NCBI GenBank assembly: GCA_022842465.1
Contig: JALHPN010000007.1
Location: 1 to 64,000, forward strand
Reading direction: 5' to 3'
DNA from: Polyangiaceae bacterium
Lineage (GTDB): Bacteria; Myxococcota_A; Polyangia; Polyangiales; Polyangiaceae
Length of the DNA: 64,000 nucleotides
Shown in pieces: positions 44,167 through 51,776 of the stretch (its first letter is position 1; each line of letters starts with the position of its first letter). The notes under the pieces were generated by a model that made no database searches, was not told the DNA's origin, and saw only the letters and a list, made by a program, of their open reading frames with translations. The position numbers were made by a program, and so were the translations under genes.

Positions 44167-45095
44167 TGTCGCGCGGCCTGCCGACCTGCCTCCTCGCGAC
44201 GCTCCTCCTCCTCGTCGCGTCGCCGCCCGCCTTCGCGCAGGCGACCCCCGCATCCGCACCCGAGAACGGCGACGTCGACGACGTCGACGTCCACGGCCGC
44301 GCCCGCGTCGGCCCGCTCGATCCGACGCCGATGGATCGCGATCCGATGGCCTACTGGCGGCGGAACAAGCGGCAGTTCTTCGTGGGCGCGAACGTCGACG
44401 TCGGCTTCGCCTACGCGCGCCCGACGCTGCAGGTCGGGTGGGGCCGCCCCCACTACATGTGGACGGGCGCGGAGGGGATGGCGCAGGTGAACCAGAATTT
44501 CGGGGGAGTGTACCTCGGCTGGCGCGCCGCGCTCCCGGAGCTCGAGGTCCGCGCCGGCGCGCGCTTCGTGCGGCCGTTCTTCCATCCCGTCCAGGACGCG
44601 AAGGACTCGTACGACATCCGCGATCTCCAGACCGAGCGGGGCAACCCGTCGTCCTATTCCCTCTACGAGATCGAGGCGCTCCCGGAGCTCCGCGCCGGGC
44701 CCGGCTTCGTCGTCGGCGCGTTCACCGCCGTCGCGATCAGCGGGGTCGACCGGGGCAAGGAGGTCTTCGAGGAGACCTTCCGCGTGATGGCCGCGCCGCC
44801 CGTGATCCTCCGCGCGCGCCTCGGGTACATGTTCGACGCGAAGCCGCTCGGTCGCTCGCGCATCGGCGTCGCGGCCGAGGTCATCGACGTCCCCGGACGC
44901 GTTGGCGACAGCGCGATCGTGCGTGCCGGCGTCCTCATGATGTGGCGGCTCCACGAGCAGGTCGACGTGCTCGTCCAGCTCCTCCCCGTCGTCCATTCGC
45001 CGGACACGCTCGGCCTCACCGCCGCCGACTTCAACCAGCTCGGCGTCCGCTACCGCTGGGCGACGCCGGACGTCCCGGGCCCGCGCGAGCGCTAG
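44166..45095 (+). CDS. Outer-membrane beta-barrel protein of unknown function
   Basis: A 309-residue exported protein with a signal peptide cleaved after AFA. An acidic Asp-rich stretch (NGDVDDVDVHGRARVGPLD) and a WRRNKRQFFVGANVDVGFA start are followed by short beta strands to the end, as in outer-membrane barrels. It is translationally coupled to the PAP2 gene and precedes the M20 peptidase by 9 bases. The pairing suggests a role in envelope lipid handling, by context only. Confidence 0.65.
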   Translation: MSRGLPTCLLATLLLLVASPPAFAQATPASAPENGDVDDVDVHGRARVGPLDPTPMDRDPMAYWRRNKRQFFVGANVDVGFAYARPTLQVGWGRPHYMWTGAEGMAQVNQNFGGVYLGWRAALPELEVRAGARFVRPFFHPVQDAKDSYDIRDLQTERGNPSSYSLYEIEALPELRAGPGFVVGAFTAVAISGVDRGKEVFEETFRVMAAPPVILRARLGYMFDAKPLGRSRIGVAAEVIDVPGRVGDSAIVRAGVLMMWRLHEQVDVLVQLLPVVHSPDTLGLTAADFNQLGVRYRWATPDVPGPRER

Positions 45096-45104
45096 GATGG
45101 GCAC

Positions 45105-46463
45105 GTGACGGACGCGACCTGCCTCTCGCTCCTCCAGGAGCTCGTGCGCATCCCAACCGTCAATCGTGGGACGCGCGACGAGGGGGACGGCAACGAGCGG
45201 CCCGCCGCGGAGCTCCTCGCCGATTTCCTCCGGGACGCGGGCCTCGAGCCGAAGCTCCTCGAGAAGGAGCGGGACCGGACGAACCTCGTCGTGCGCCTGA
45301 AGGGCACGGGGAAGAAGCCGCCGCTCCTCCTCAACGCGCACCTCGACGTCGTCGAGGCGGACGAGACGAAGTGGACCCATCCGCCGTTCGGCGGCGAGAT
45401 CCATGACGGGTACCTCTGGGGACGCGGCGCGATCGACATGAAGCACATGGCAGCGATGAGCGCGTGCGTGATGGCGCGCCTCGCCGCCGCGGCGAAGGAC
45501 GGCGACGTGCTGGAGCGCGACGTCATCTTCGCCGCGGTCGCCGACGAGGAGGCCGGCTGCGAGCTCGGGAGCATCTGGCTCGCCGAGGACCACCCCGACG
45601 AGGTCCGTGCCGAGTACATGCTCGGCGAGATCGGCGGGTTCTCCCTGAGCCTCTTCGGGCGGACGTTCTACCCGATCCAGGTCGCCGAGAAGGGCGTCTG
45701 CTGGGTGCGCGCGACCTACGAGGGCGCACCGGGTCACGGCTCGATGCCGGATCCCGACAGCGCGGTCGTGCAGCTCGCGCGCGCGATCGAGCGCCTCGGC
45801 TCGCGGCGCCTTCCCATGCATCCCACGGCCGCGGTCGAGCGCTTCCTCGCCGGGCTCGCCCGCGAGCTACCGCGGCCGCAGCGCTCCGTGCTCGGACGCC
45901 TCTCCACGCCTGCGGTCGCCGGGCTCATCCTCGATCATCTCGTCCGCGACCCCTCCCAGCGGCGCTCCTTCGGCGCGATGCTGTCGAACACGGCCACCCC
46001 GACGGTGCTGCGCGCGGGCGGCAAGGTGAACGTCATCCCCGGCCGCGCTCACGTCGACCTCGACGGCCGAACGCTCCCCGGGCAGACGGAGCCTGGCTTC
46101 CTCGCCGAGCTGCGGGCGGCGCTGGGCGGCGAGCCCCGACTGGAGGTCCTCCGGAGCCTGCCGCCGGTCGAGGCCTCCCCCGACACGCCCCTCTTCGCGC
46201 ACCTCGCGGCCGCGCTCCGGAGACACGATCCGACCGGGCATCCCCTGCCATGGCTCATCCCTGGATTCACCGACGCCAAGGGCTACGCGCGCCTCGGCAC
46301 CACCTGCTACGGCTTCGCGCCGGTCCGCTTCGACCCGACGGGCTCCCCGAGCTTCGCGGCGATGTATCATGGGCACGACGAGCGGGTCCCGGTGGACGGG
46401 GTCGCGTGGGGCCTCACGCTCCTCCACGAGGTGGTCGCGCGGTTCTGCGGGTCGCGAGCGTGA
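45105..46463 (+). CDS. M20-family metallopeptidase (ArgE/DapE-like)
   Basis: A 452-residue enzyme. The dimetal site is shown by NAHLDVVEA, GRGAIDMKHMA, ADEEAGCELGS and a final histidine in MYHGHDERVP. A lid/dimerisation domain lies at about 200-330 (GVCWVRATYEGAPGHGSMPD). M20 members hydrolyse peptides, acyl-amino acids or N-succinyl-diaminopimelate; the exact substrate is open. Start GTG at 45105 after AGGATGGGC. No signal peptide. Nine bases after the outer-membrane gene. Confidence 0.85.
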   Translation: MTDATCLSLLQELVRIPTVNRGTRDEGDGNERPAAELLADFLRDAGLEPKLLEKERDRTNLVVRLKGTGKKPPLLLNAHLDVVEADETKWTHPPFGGEIHDGYLWGRGAIDMKHMAAMSACVMARLAAAAKDGDVLERDVIFAAVADEEAGCELGSIWLAEDHPDEVRAEYMLGEIGGFSLSLFGRTFYPIQVAEKGVCWVRATYEGAPGHGSMPDPDSAVVQLARAIERLGSRRLPMHPTAAVERFLAGLARELPRPQRSVLGRLSTPAVAGLILDHLVRDPSQRRSFGAMLSNTATPTVLRAGGKVNVIPGRAHVDLDGRTLPGQTEPGFLAELRAALGGEPRLEVLRSLPPVEASPDTPLFAHLAAALRRHDPTGHPLPWLIPGFTDAKGYARLGTTCYGFAPVRFDPTGSPSFAAMYHGHDERVPVDGVAWGLTLLHEVVARFCGSRA

Positions 46464-46483
46464 ACGAAAAGACCCACCAACTC

Positions 46484-46512
46484 TTGCAGACGCAGGCGGA
46501 ACTCCGATAGAA
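46484..46512 (+). promoter_or_regulatory. Candidate promoter of mglBA
   Basis: TTGCAG and ATAGAA hexamers are 17 bases apart, about 190 bases before mglB. A second pair, TTGGTA and TATCGC, also 17 apart, occurs near 46630-46660. The 240-bp spacer 46464-46704 has no gene. Which pair is used cannot be told from sequence; the long leader would favour the second. Confidence 0.35.
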
Positions 46513-46704
46513 CCGTGTTCTGCCTCTTCTCGATGTGAAGCTCGCCGAAGGAAGCCCGGCGCCCTCGCGACGCGGTCGTTTCGCGACCGCGGCCAACGCG
46601 AGCGGGGCGTGAGTCGGGTTCTTTCTCGTTGGCTCGTTGGTATCGCTGTCTAGTCTCTGTATCGCAGCTCGGTAGCTCGCAGCTCAGGTCTGCGGAGGGT
46701 TCGG

Positions 46705-47187
46705 ATGGTCAATCCCCAGATGGTGATGTACGAGGAGGAGTTCAGTCAGATCCAGACGGTCGTAGACCGCCTGGTTCGTGACGCGAACGCGAAGGTCGTC
46801 TTCATCGTCGACAAGAACGGGCAGCTCATCGCGGCCGCCGGCGACATCGACAACGTCGACACGACCAGCCTCGCGTCCCTCACCGCCGGCAACATCGCCG
46901 CGACGGGCGGCATGGCGAAGCTCCTCAAGGAGAACGAGTTCGCGACTCAGTTCCACGAGGGCGAGAAGGCGAACATCCATATCCAGCTCGTCGGCAACCG
47001 CGTCATCCTCGTCGTCATCTTCGACTCGAGGTCGAGCCTCGGACTCGTCCGGCTGCGCGTGAAGAAGGCCAGCGAAGAGCTCAACCACATCTTCGAGGCG
47101 CTCCTCAAGAAGGTCGCCGAGCCCGGCGCCGACTCGCCGTTCGCCGAGATCACGGACGAGGACATCGACAACCTCTTCAACGACTGA
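46705..47187 (+). CDS. mglB: MglB, GTPase-activating protein of MglA (Roadblock/LC7)
   Basis: A 160-residue Roadblock/LC7 protein nearly matching M. xanthus MglB: MYEEEFSQI, the motif DANAKVVFIVDKNGQLI, DTTSLASLTAGNIAATGGMA, RVILVVIFDSRSSLGLVRLR and DDEDIDNLF-type ending. MglB sits at the lagging cell pole and stimulates GTP hydrolysis by MglA, fixing the polarity axis in gliding. GGAGGG precedes the ATG. mglA follows after 31 bases in the same operon, as in M. xanthus. Confidence 0.95.
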   Translation: MVNPQMVMYEEEFSQIQTVVDRLVRDANAKVVFIVDKNGQLIAAAGDIDNVDTTSLASLTAGNIAATGGMAKLLKENEFATQFHEGEKANIHIQLVGNRVILVVIFDSRSSLGLVRLRVKKASEELNHIFEALLKKVAEPGADSPFAEITDEDIDNLFND

Positions 47188-47218
47188 TGTGCGCGCGCTG
47201 TAGAGCGAGGACCAGCCG

Positions 47219-47815
<597 letters not shown>

Positions 47816-47818
47816 TCC

Positions 47819-47840
47819 GGCCGTGACGGCCGTCACGGCC
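47819..47840. terminator. 22-bp perfect palindrome downstream of mglA
   Basis: Bases 47819-47840 form a perfect 11+11 palindrome centred between 47829 and 47830, built on CGTGACGG. More CCGTCAC-type repeats follow to about 47858. It lies three bases past the mglA stop. No U-tract follows, so if it terminates transcription it would do so as a GC hairpin; a protein-binding site is also possible. Confidence 0.5.
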
Positions 47841-47936
47841 GTCACGACCGGCGTCACAAAACGGGAAACGCCACGACGGGACGCCGAGCGCCCCGAACGT
47901 GACGTCATCCCCGCGCACGCGCCGAGGCGCGGGCGA

Positions 47937-48065
47937 TCAGGTCGCGCGGTGCGCCTGGTACACGCGCGAACGACGACCGCGGTCCTTCGCCTTGAGCTTC
48001 GCGCGGAAGCGGTTGGTCTTGGTGCGGTTGGTCTTGCGCGGCTTCTTGGAAAGGACGAGGTACAT
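47937..48065 (-). CDS. Small highly basic protein, 42 residues
   Basis: A 42-residue protein, MYLVLSKKPRKTNRTKTNRF then basic to the end, with roughly a third Lys/Arg. GGGAG lies 7 bases before the ATG at 48065, in the ideal place. Size, charge and the absence of acidic residues recall small ribosome- or nucleic-acid-binding proteins; it is not a ribosomal protein I can name. It is convergent with mglA and ends about 120 bases from it. Confidence rests on the start signal and the strongly non-random composition. Confidence 0.6.
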   Translation of the reverse strand: MYLVLSKKPRKTNRTKTNRFRAKLKAKDRGRRSRVYQAHRAT

Positions 48066-48133
48066 GGCGTTGCTCCCGGAGGGCGGCGGACCCTAGCCGA
48101 GTCGCGGCGGTAGCACAACTCCGGACCGGGTGT

Positions 48134-49087
48134 TCAGTGGCCCCGGACGAGCCGCGCGTGCCCGCGGAGGCGCCCGTCGTCGAAGGTCACGAGCACCTCG
48201 CCACGCGGCGTCCATGACACGGCAGCGACCGCGGCACGGCCGTCCGCGGCGCGCGCGACGAGCGAGGCCTCTCCGTCCGCGACGCGGGACACCGACAGCC
48301 CGCGGAGCGCCGCGCGCCCACCCGGGAGGAAGCGGAGGCCGGCGCCGTCGACGACGACCTCGAACGCCTCGGGGCGCGCCATGAAGGCGCGCTCCGAGGA
48401 CTGGAGCCTCGCCTCGGAGGCAGGGTCGAGCACGAGCTCCTCGACGCGCCACGTGCCCTGGAGGACGGCGAGGACGCGCTGGCCGTCGGTGGTCGCGTCG
48501 GCGACGATCGCGGGGGTGTGCCGCGCGCCGCTGCGCCAGGCCGCGAGCCCGGCGCCGGACGCGAGCACGACCGCGAGGAGGGCCGCGTAGCGGGCGCGGA
48601 GCGCGCGACGCAGGCGCGAGACGCGCTGGCGGACGACGGGGGCGGGGAGCCCTTCGTCCTCGGCGATGTCACAGAGGCGGTCCCCCTCGTGCTCGCGGAC
48701 GAGCCAGCCGAGGGTCCGACCGTCCTTCGTCTCGCGCTCGGCCGCGCGGAGGACGTCCTCCAGGAGCTCGCGCGCCTCGACGGTGCCGGACGTCGTCGGG
48801 GCTGGGTCGATCGGGTCGAGCGCGCCGTCCTCCGTCGGCACGAGGCGCCGCGCGCGGCGGTGCCAGTCGGCGACCTTGTGCCGGGCGATCGCCGCGACCC
48901 AGCGCCGGAGCTCGCCGGGGTCGGTCGGGAGCCGGGGTGACGCGAGGGCATCGCAGAGGACGGTCTGGGCGAGATCTTCGGCCTCGGGCGCAGGCACTCG
49001 CCGCCGGAGCGCCGCCGTGAGGGAGCGCCGGAGGCCCACGTCCGCGAGCAGGGCTCGTCCTCCGTCCCCTCCGGCGAGCATCGTCAT
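48134..49087 (-). CDS. ECF sigma factor with C-terminal membrane helix and lipocalin-like domain
   Basis: A 317-residue protein. Sigma2 elements (EAEDLAQTVLCDALASPR, RWVAAIARHKVADWHRRARR) occupy about 30-85. Sigma4 with its helix-turn-helix (CDIAEDEGLPAPVVRQRVSR) is at about 138-170. A hydrophobic helix follows at about 172-190 (AALLAVVLASGAGLAAW). The last 115 residues are predicted to be outside the cytoplasm and open with LQGTWRVEEL, the phrase seen at the start of lipocalin-like/TIGR03067 domains. Such a fusion could bring signal sensing and transcription into one chain. No separate anti-sigma gene is adjacent. ATG at 49087. Confidence 0.8.
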   Translation of the reverse strand: MTMLAGGDGGRALLADVGLRRSLTAALRRRVPAPEAEDLAQTVLCDALASPRLPTDPGELRRWVAAIARHKVADWHRRARRLVPTEDGALDPIDPAPTTSGTVEARELLEDVLRAAERETKDGRTLGWLVREHEGDRLCDIAEDEGLPAPVVRQRVSRLRRALRARYAALLAVVLASGAGLAAWRSGARHTPAIVADATTDGQRVLAVLQGTWRVEELVLDPASEARLQSSERAFMARPEAFEVVVDGAGLRFLPGGRAALRGLSVSRVADGEASLVARAADGRAAVAAVSWTPRGEVLVTFDDGRLRGHARLVRGH

Positions 49088-49149
49088 GTCCTCTCCATCG
49101 CGCGAGGCGCCTCCGTGTGACGCCGGTTCGGAGTAAGCTATTCCCCACC

Positions 49150-49512
49150 GTGAACGTCCGCCTGGTCCAAGATTTCCGCTTCGAGGCCGCTCACCTCCTC
49201 CCGAAGGTGCCTGCCGGGCACAAGTGCGCGCGGCTCCACGGACATTCGTTCCGCATCGGCGTCGCGATCGCGGGACCGGTGAACCCGGAGACCGGCTGGC
49301 TCCGCGACTTCGGGGACGTCGAGACGCTGTGGGCTCCCCTGCACGACGCGCTCGACCACCGGTACCTGAACGACGTGCCCGGGCTCGAGAACCCGACGAG
49401 CGAGATCCTCGCGAAGTGGATCTGGGATCGACTGAAGCCGACGCTGCCCGAGCTCGCGCAGATCACCGTGTTCGAGACGTGCGACTCGCGTTGCGAGTAC
49501 GAGGGCCACTGA
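49150..49512 (+). CDS. queD: 6-carboxy-tetrahydropterin synthase
   Basis: A 120-residue enzyme of queuosine precursor synthesis. Zinc and catalytic residues are visible: the His in EAAHLLP, Cys and HxH in KCARLHGHSF, DHRYLN and VFETCDSRCEY. Length equals QueD. The start is taken as GTG 49150, which puts VRLVQDFRFEAAH at the N-terminus; a GTG at 49117 would add eleven residues. The [2Fe-2S] gene begins two bases after its stop. Confidence 0.88.
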   Translation: MNVRLVQDFRFEAAHLLPKVPAGHKCARLHGHSFRIGVAIAGPVNPETGWLRDFGDVETLWAPLHDALDHRYLNDVPGLENPTSEILAKWIWDRLKPTLPELAQITVFETCDSRCEYEGH

Positions 49513-49513
49513 C

Positions 49514-49810
49514 GTGGCCAAGGTGCTCGTCTGCCGGTGCGAGGACGTGACCATCCACGAGCTCGAGGACGCGATCGCGCGCGGGCACGACGACATCGAG
49601 TCGCTCAAGCGCTACACCGGCTTCGGCACGGGGTGGTGCCAGGGGAAGGGCTGCGTCGCGCTGTGCGCGCGACTCCTCGTCGAGCGCAGCGGCGACGCGA
49701 AGCTGCCCATCACGCCGCGCCCGCCCTTCCACCCGCTGCGACTCGCCGACCTCGCGGGGCTCGCGGAGGTGACGGAGGCCGACGAGGCCGACGGGCGGCC
49801 GCCGCACTAG
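49514..49810 (+). CDS. BFD-type [2Fe-2S]-binding protein
   Basis: A 98-residue protein with a bacterioferritin-associated ferredoxin-like domain: CRCEDVT for the first two cysteines and GWCQGKGCVALC for the last. The tail ITPRPPFHPL resembles the matching part of sarcosine-, octopine- and glycerol-dehydrogenase-type complexes, where such a domain feeds electrons. It would act with a partner flavoprotein encoded elsewhere. GTG start, directly after queD, so cotranscription is likely. Confidence 0.78.
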   Translation: MAKVLVCRCEDVTIHELEDAIARGHDDIESLKRYTGFGTGWCQGKGCVALCARLLVERSGDAKLPITPRPPFHPLRLADLAGLAEVTEADEADGRPPH

Positions 49811-49840
49811 CGCGAGCCCGGCTGCGCTACGGTGGGCCCC

Positions 49841-50665
49841 ATGACGGCCACGACCTCCGCGCTCGACGTCTTCGCTCCGAACCTCCTCGCCGGCCGCGCC
49901 GCGCTCGTGACCGGCGGAGGCAGCGGCATCGGCGCCGGCATCGCGCGCACCTTCGCGCGTCACGGCGCGAAGGTGGCCCTCGTCGGGCGAACCGCGGAGA
50001 AGCTCGAGAAGGTCGCCGGCGAGATCCGCGAGGCGGGCGGCGAAGCGAGCGTGCACGCGTGCGACGTGCGCGAGTACGCGTCGCTCGAGGCGGCCGTGAA
50101 CGCGGCGGCGACGGCGTTCGGCCGGCTCGATCTCCTCGTGAACAGCGCCGCGGGGAACTTCCTGGCGCCGGCCGCCATGCTGAGCGCGAACGGGTTTCGC
50201 TCCGTGGTCGACATCGATCTCTGCGGCACCTTCAACGCCTGCCGCGCGGCGTACGCGCACCTCGCGAAGCAGGGCGGCACCGTCCTCAGCATCACCGCGA
50301 CGCAGGCGACGATCCCGACGCCGCTCCAGGTCCACGCCGGCGCGGCGAAGGCGGGGATCGAGAAGCTGACGCGCGACCTCGCGCTCGAGTGGGGACGCGC
50401 AGGCATCCGCGTCGTCGCCGTCGCCCCTGGTCCCGTCGAGGGCACGGAGGGGATGAGCCGCCTCGCGCCGGGGACGACCGGTGACAAGCTGAAGCACCGC
50501 GTCCCGGCCGGTCGCTACGCGTCGATCGACGAGATCGCCGCCGCATGCCTCTTCCTCGCCTCCCCCGCCGGCGCCTACGTGACGGGCACGACCCTCCTCG
50601 TCGACGGCGGGACCTCCCTCATCGGCGCGGGCCCCTTCCTGGACTTGATGTACGGCGACGCCTGA
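49841..50665 (+). CDS. SDR oxidoreductase, 2,4-dienoyl-CoA reductase (DECR2)-like
   Basis: A 274-residue SDR. It keeps the cofactor motif TGGGSGIG and has NSAAGNFLAPAAMLS, DIDLCGTFNACRAAY, TATQATIPTPLQVHAGAAKA and APGPVEGTEGM, all very close to the peroxisomal 2,4-dienoyl-CoA reductase DECR2, which has HAGSAKA and APGPI in the same places. It would help degrade unsaturated fatty acids by reducing dienoyl-CoA intermediates. The usual catalytic Tyr is replaced in HAGAAKA (Lys kept), as in DECR. ATG at 49841. Stop abuts the convergent ctaA stop in TGATCA. Confidence 0.82.
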   Translation: MTATTSALDVFAPNLLAGRAALVTGGGSGIGAGIARTFARHGAKVALVGRTAEKLEKVAGEIREAGGEASVHACDVREYASLEAAVNAAATAFGRLDLLVNSAAGNFLAPAAMLSANGFRSVVDIDLCGTFNACRAAYAHLAKQGGTVLSITATQATIPTPLQVHAGAAKAGIEKLTRDLALEWGRAGIRVVAVAPGPVEGTEGMSRLAPGTTGDKLKHRVPAGRYASIDEIAAACLFLASPAGAYVTGTTLLVDGGTSLIGAGPFLDLMYGDA

Positions 50666-51664
50666 TCAGGCCGCAGCGGCTTCGGAGACCGGAGCCGCGC
50701 CGCGGGCGTGGGTGCGCCCCTCGCCCCAGATCGTCTCCCAGACGAGGAGGACGAGCGCGAGCCAGAGCACGTCCGCGAAGACGAGGTGGACGAGCTGCAT
50801 CCACACGGGCGCGAGGAGCACGACGTTCAGCAGGCCGAGGAGGAGCTGACCGAGGAAGGCGACCGTGACCGCCCGCGAGAGGAGGCGAACGCGCGGCGCT
50901 GGACGGAGCACGCGGAAGAGCGCCACCGACGCGAGCATCGTCGCCGCCGTCCCGAGCGCGAGGAACGGGTGGATCGCACGGAGACGCAGGAAGACGTGCG
51001 CCGTCGGCGAGACGTCCTCTGCGAGCCCCTCGCGGAGCGACGCCGCAGGGAAGAGCGTGTCTCCGAGCGCCGCGATCGCGCCGGTCGCGCCGATCGCGAG
51101 GAGCGACACGAGCGCCAGCACGGCGACGCCCCGCACGAGGACGTGGCCCTCGGGCTTCGTGGCCGGCGCCGGCGCCTCCTTCCGAGGCACCGTCATCGCC
51201 CACGCCGCGAGGACGAGCGCGGCGAGGAGGAAGAAGGTGTTGCCGAGGTGGAGGATCGACGAGAAGGCGCGCTTGACCGACTTCTCGTGCGCCACGAGCT
51301 CGAGCAGGACGAGGACGCCGCCGATGAGCGCCTCGCCGAAGCTGAAGAGCATCGCGAGGAGCGACGCGCGGCGCCCGACGTGCCCGCGGGGCAGCGAGCG
51401 ACGCGCGAGCACGTAGAGGAGGACGACGAGGAGGACCGAGATGCCGCTCGTCACCCGGTGCGAGAGCTCGATGACCGTCTCGATGCTCTTCGGCCTCGGC
51501 ACGACGTCGCCGTTGCAGAGCGGCCAGTGGCGGCCGCACCCCGCGCCGGAGCCCGTCGCCCGCACGAACGCACCCCACGCGACTACGAGCACGTTGTAGG
51601 CGAGCACGCCCCACGCGAACTTCGCGACGCGACGCGACGGGGACGGGGAGGTGGACGTCGTCAC
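50666..51664 (-). CDS. ctaA: Heme A synthase (CtaA/COX15 family)
   Basis: A 332-residue, eight-helix membrane enzyme that turns heme O into heme A for aa3-type oxidases. The heme-ligand histidines are at ELSHRVTSG (with the ExxHR motif), ILHLGNTFF, AIHPFLALG and QLVHLVFAD. A Cys pair lies in the first periplasmic loop (GAGCGRHWPLCNG), as in the type with a redox-active pair. No other oxidase gene is in the window. The gene reads away from the Ser/Thr kinase. Confidence 0.9.
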   Translation of the reverse strand: MTTSTSPSPSRRVAKFAWGVLAYNVLVVAWGAFVRATGSGAGCGRHWPLCNGDVVPRPKSIETVIELSHRVTSGISVLLVVLLYVLARRSLPRGHVGRRASLLAMLFSFGEALIGGVLVLLELVAHEKSVKRAFSSILHLGNTFFLLAALVLAAWAMTVPRKEAPAPATKPEGHVLVRGVAVLALVSLLAIGATGAIAALGDTLFPAASLREGLAEDVSPTAHVFLRLRAIHPFLALGTAATMLASVALFRVLRPAPRVRLLSRAVTVAFLGQLLLGLLNVVLLAPVWMQLVHLVFADVLWLALVLLVWETIWGEGRTHARGAAPVSEAAAA

Positions 51665-51776
51665 AGCGGCGATGACGTAGACCCGGGTGCGGCCTCCGGC
51701 AAGCGGCTTCGAACGCCGAGCGCGGGTGGGGCGAGGCTACCGAGCCTCACGTGCATCTGGTAGCTTCTTCGACCAG

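Noticed and set aside
47819..47840. Classical rho-independent terminator
   Set aside because: The hairpin is perfect but there is no run of T after it; it is kept only as terminator-like.
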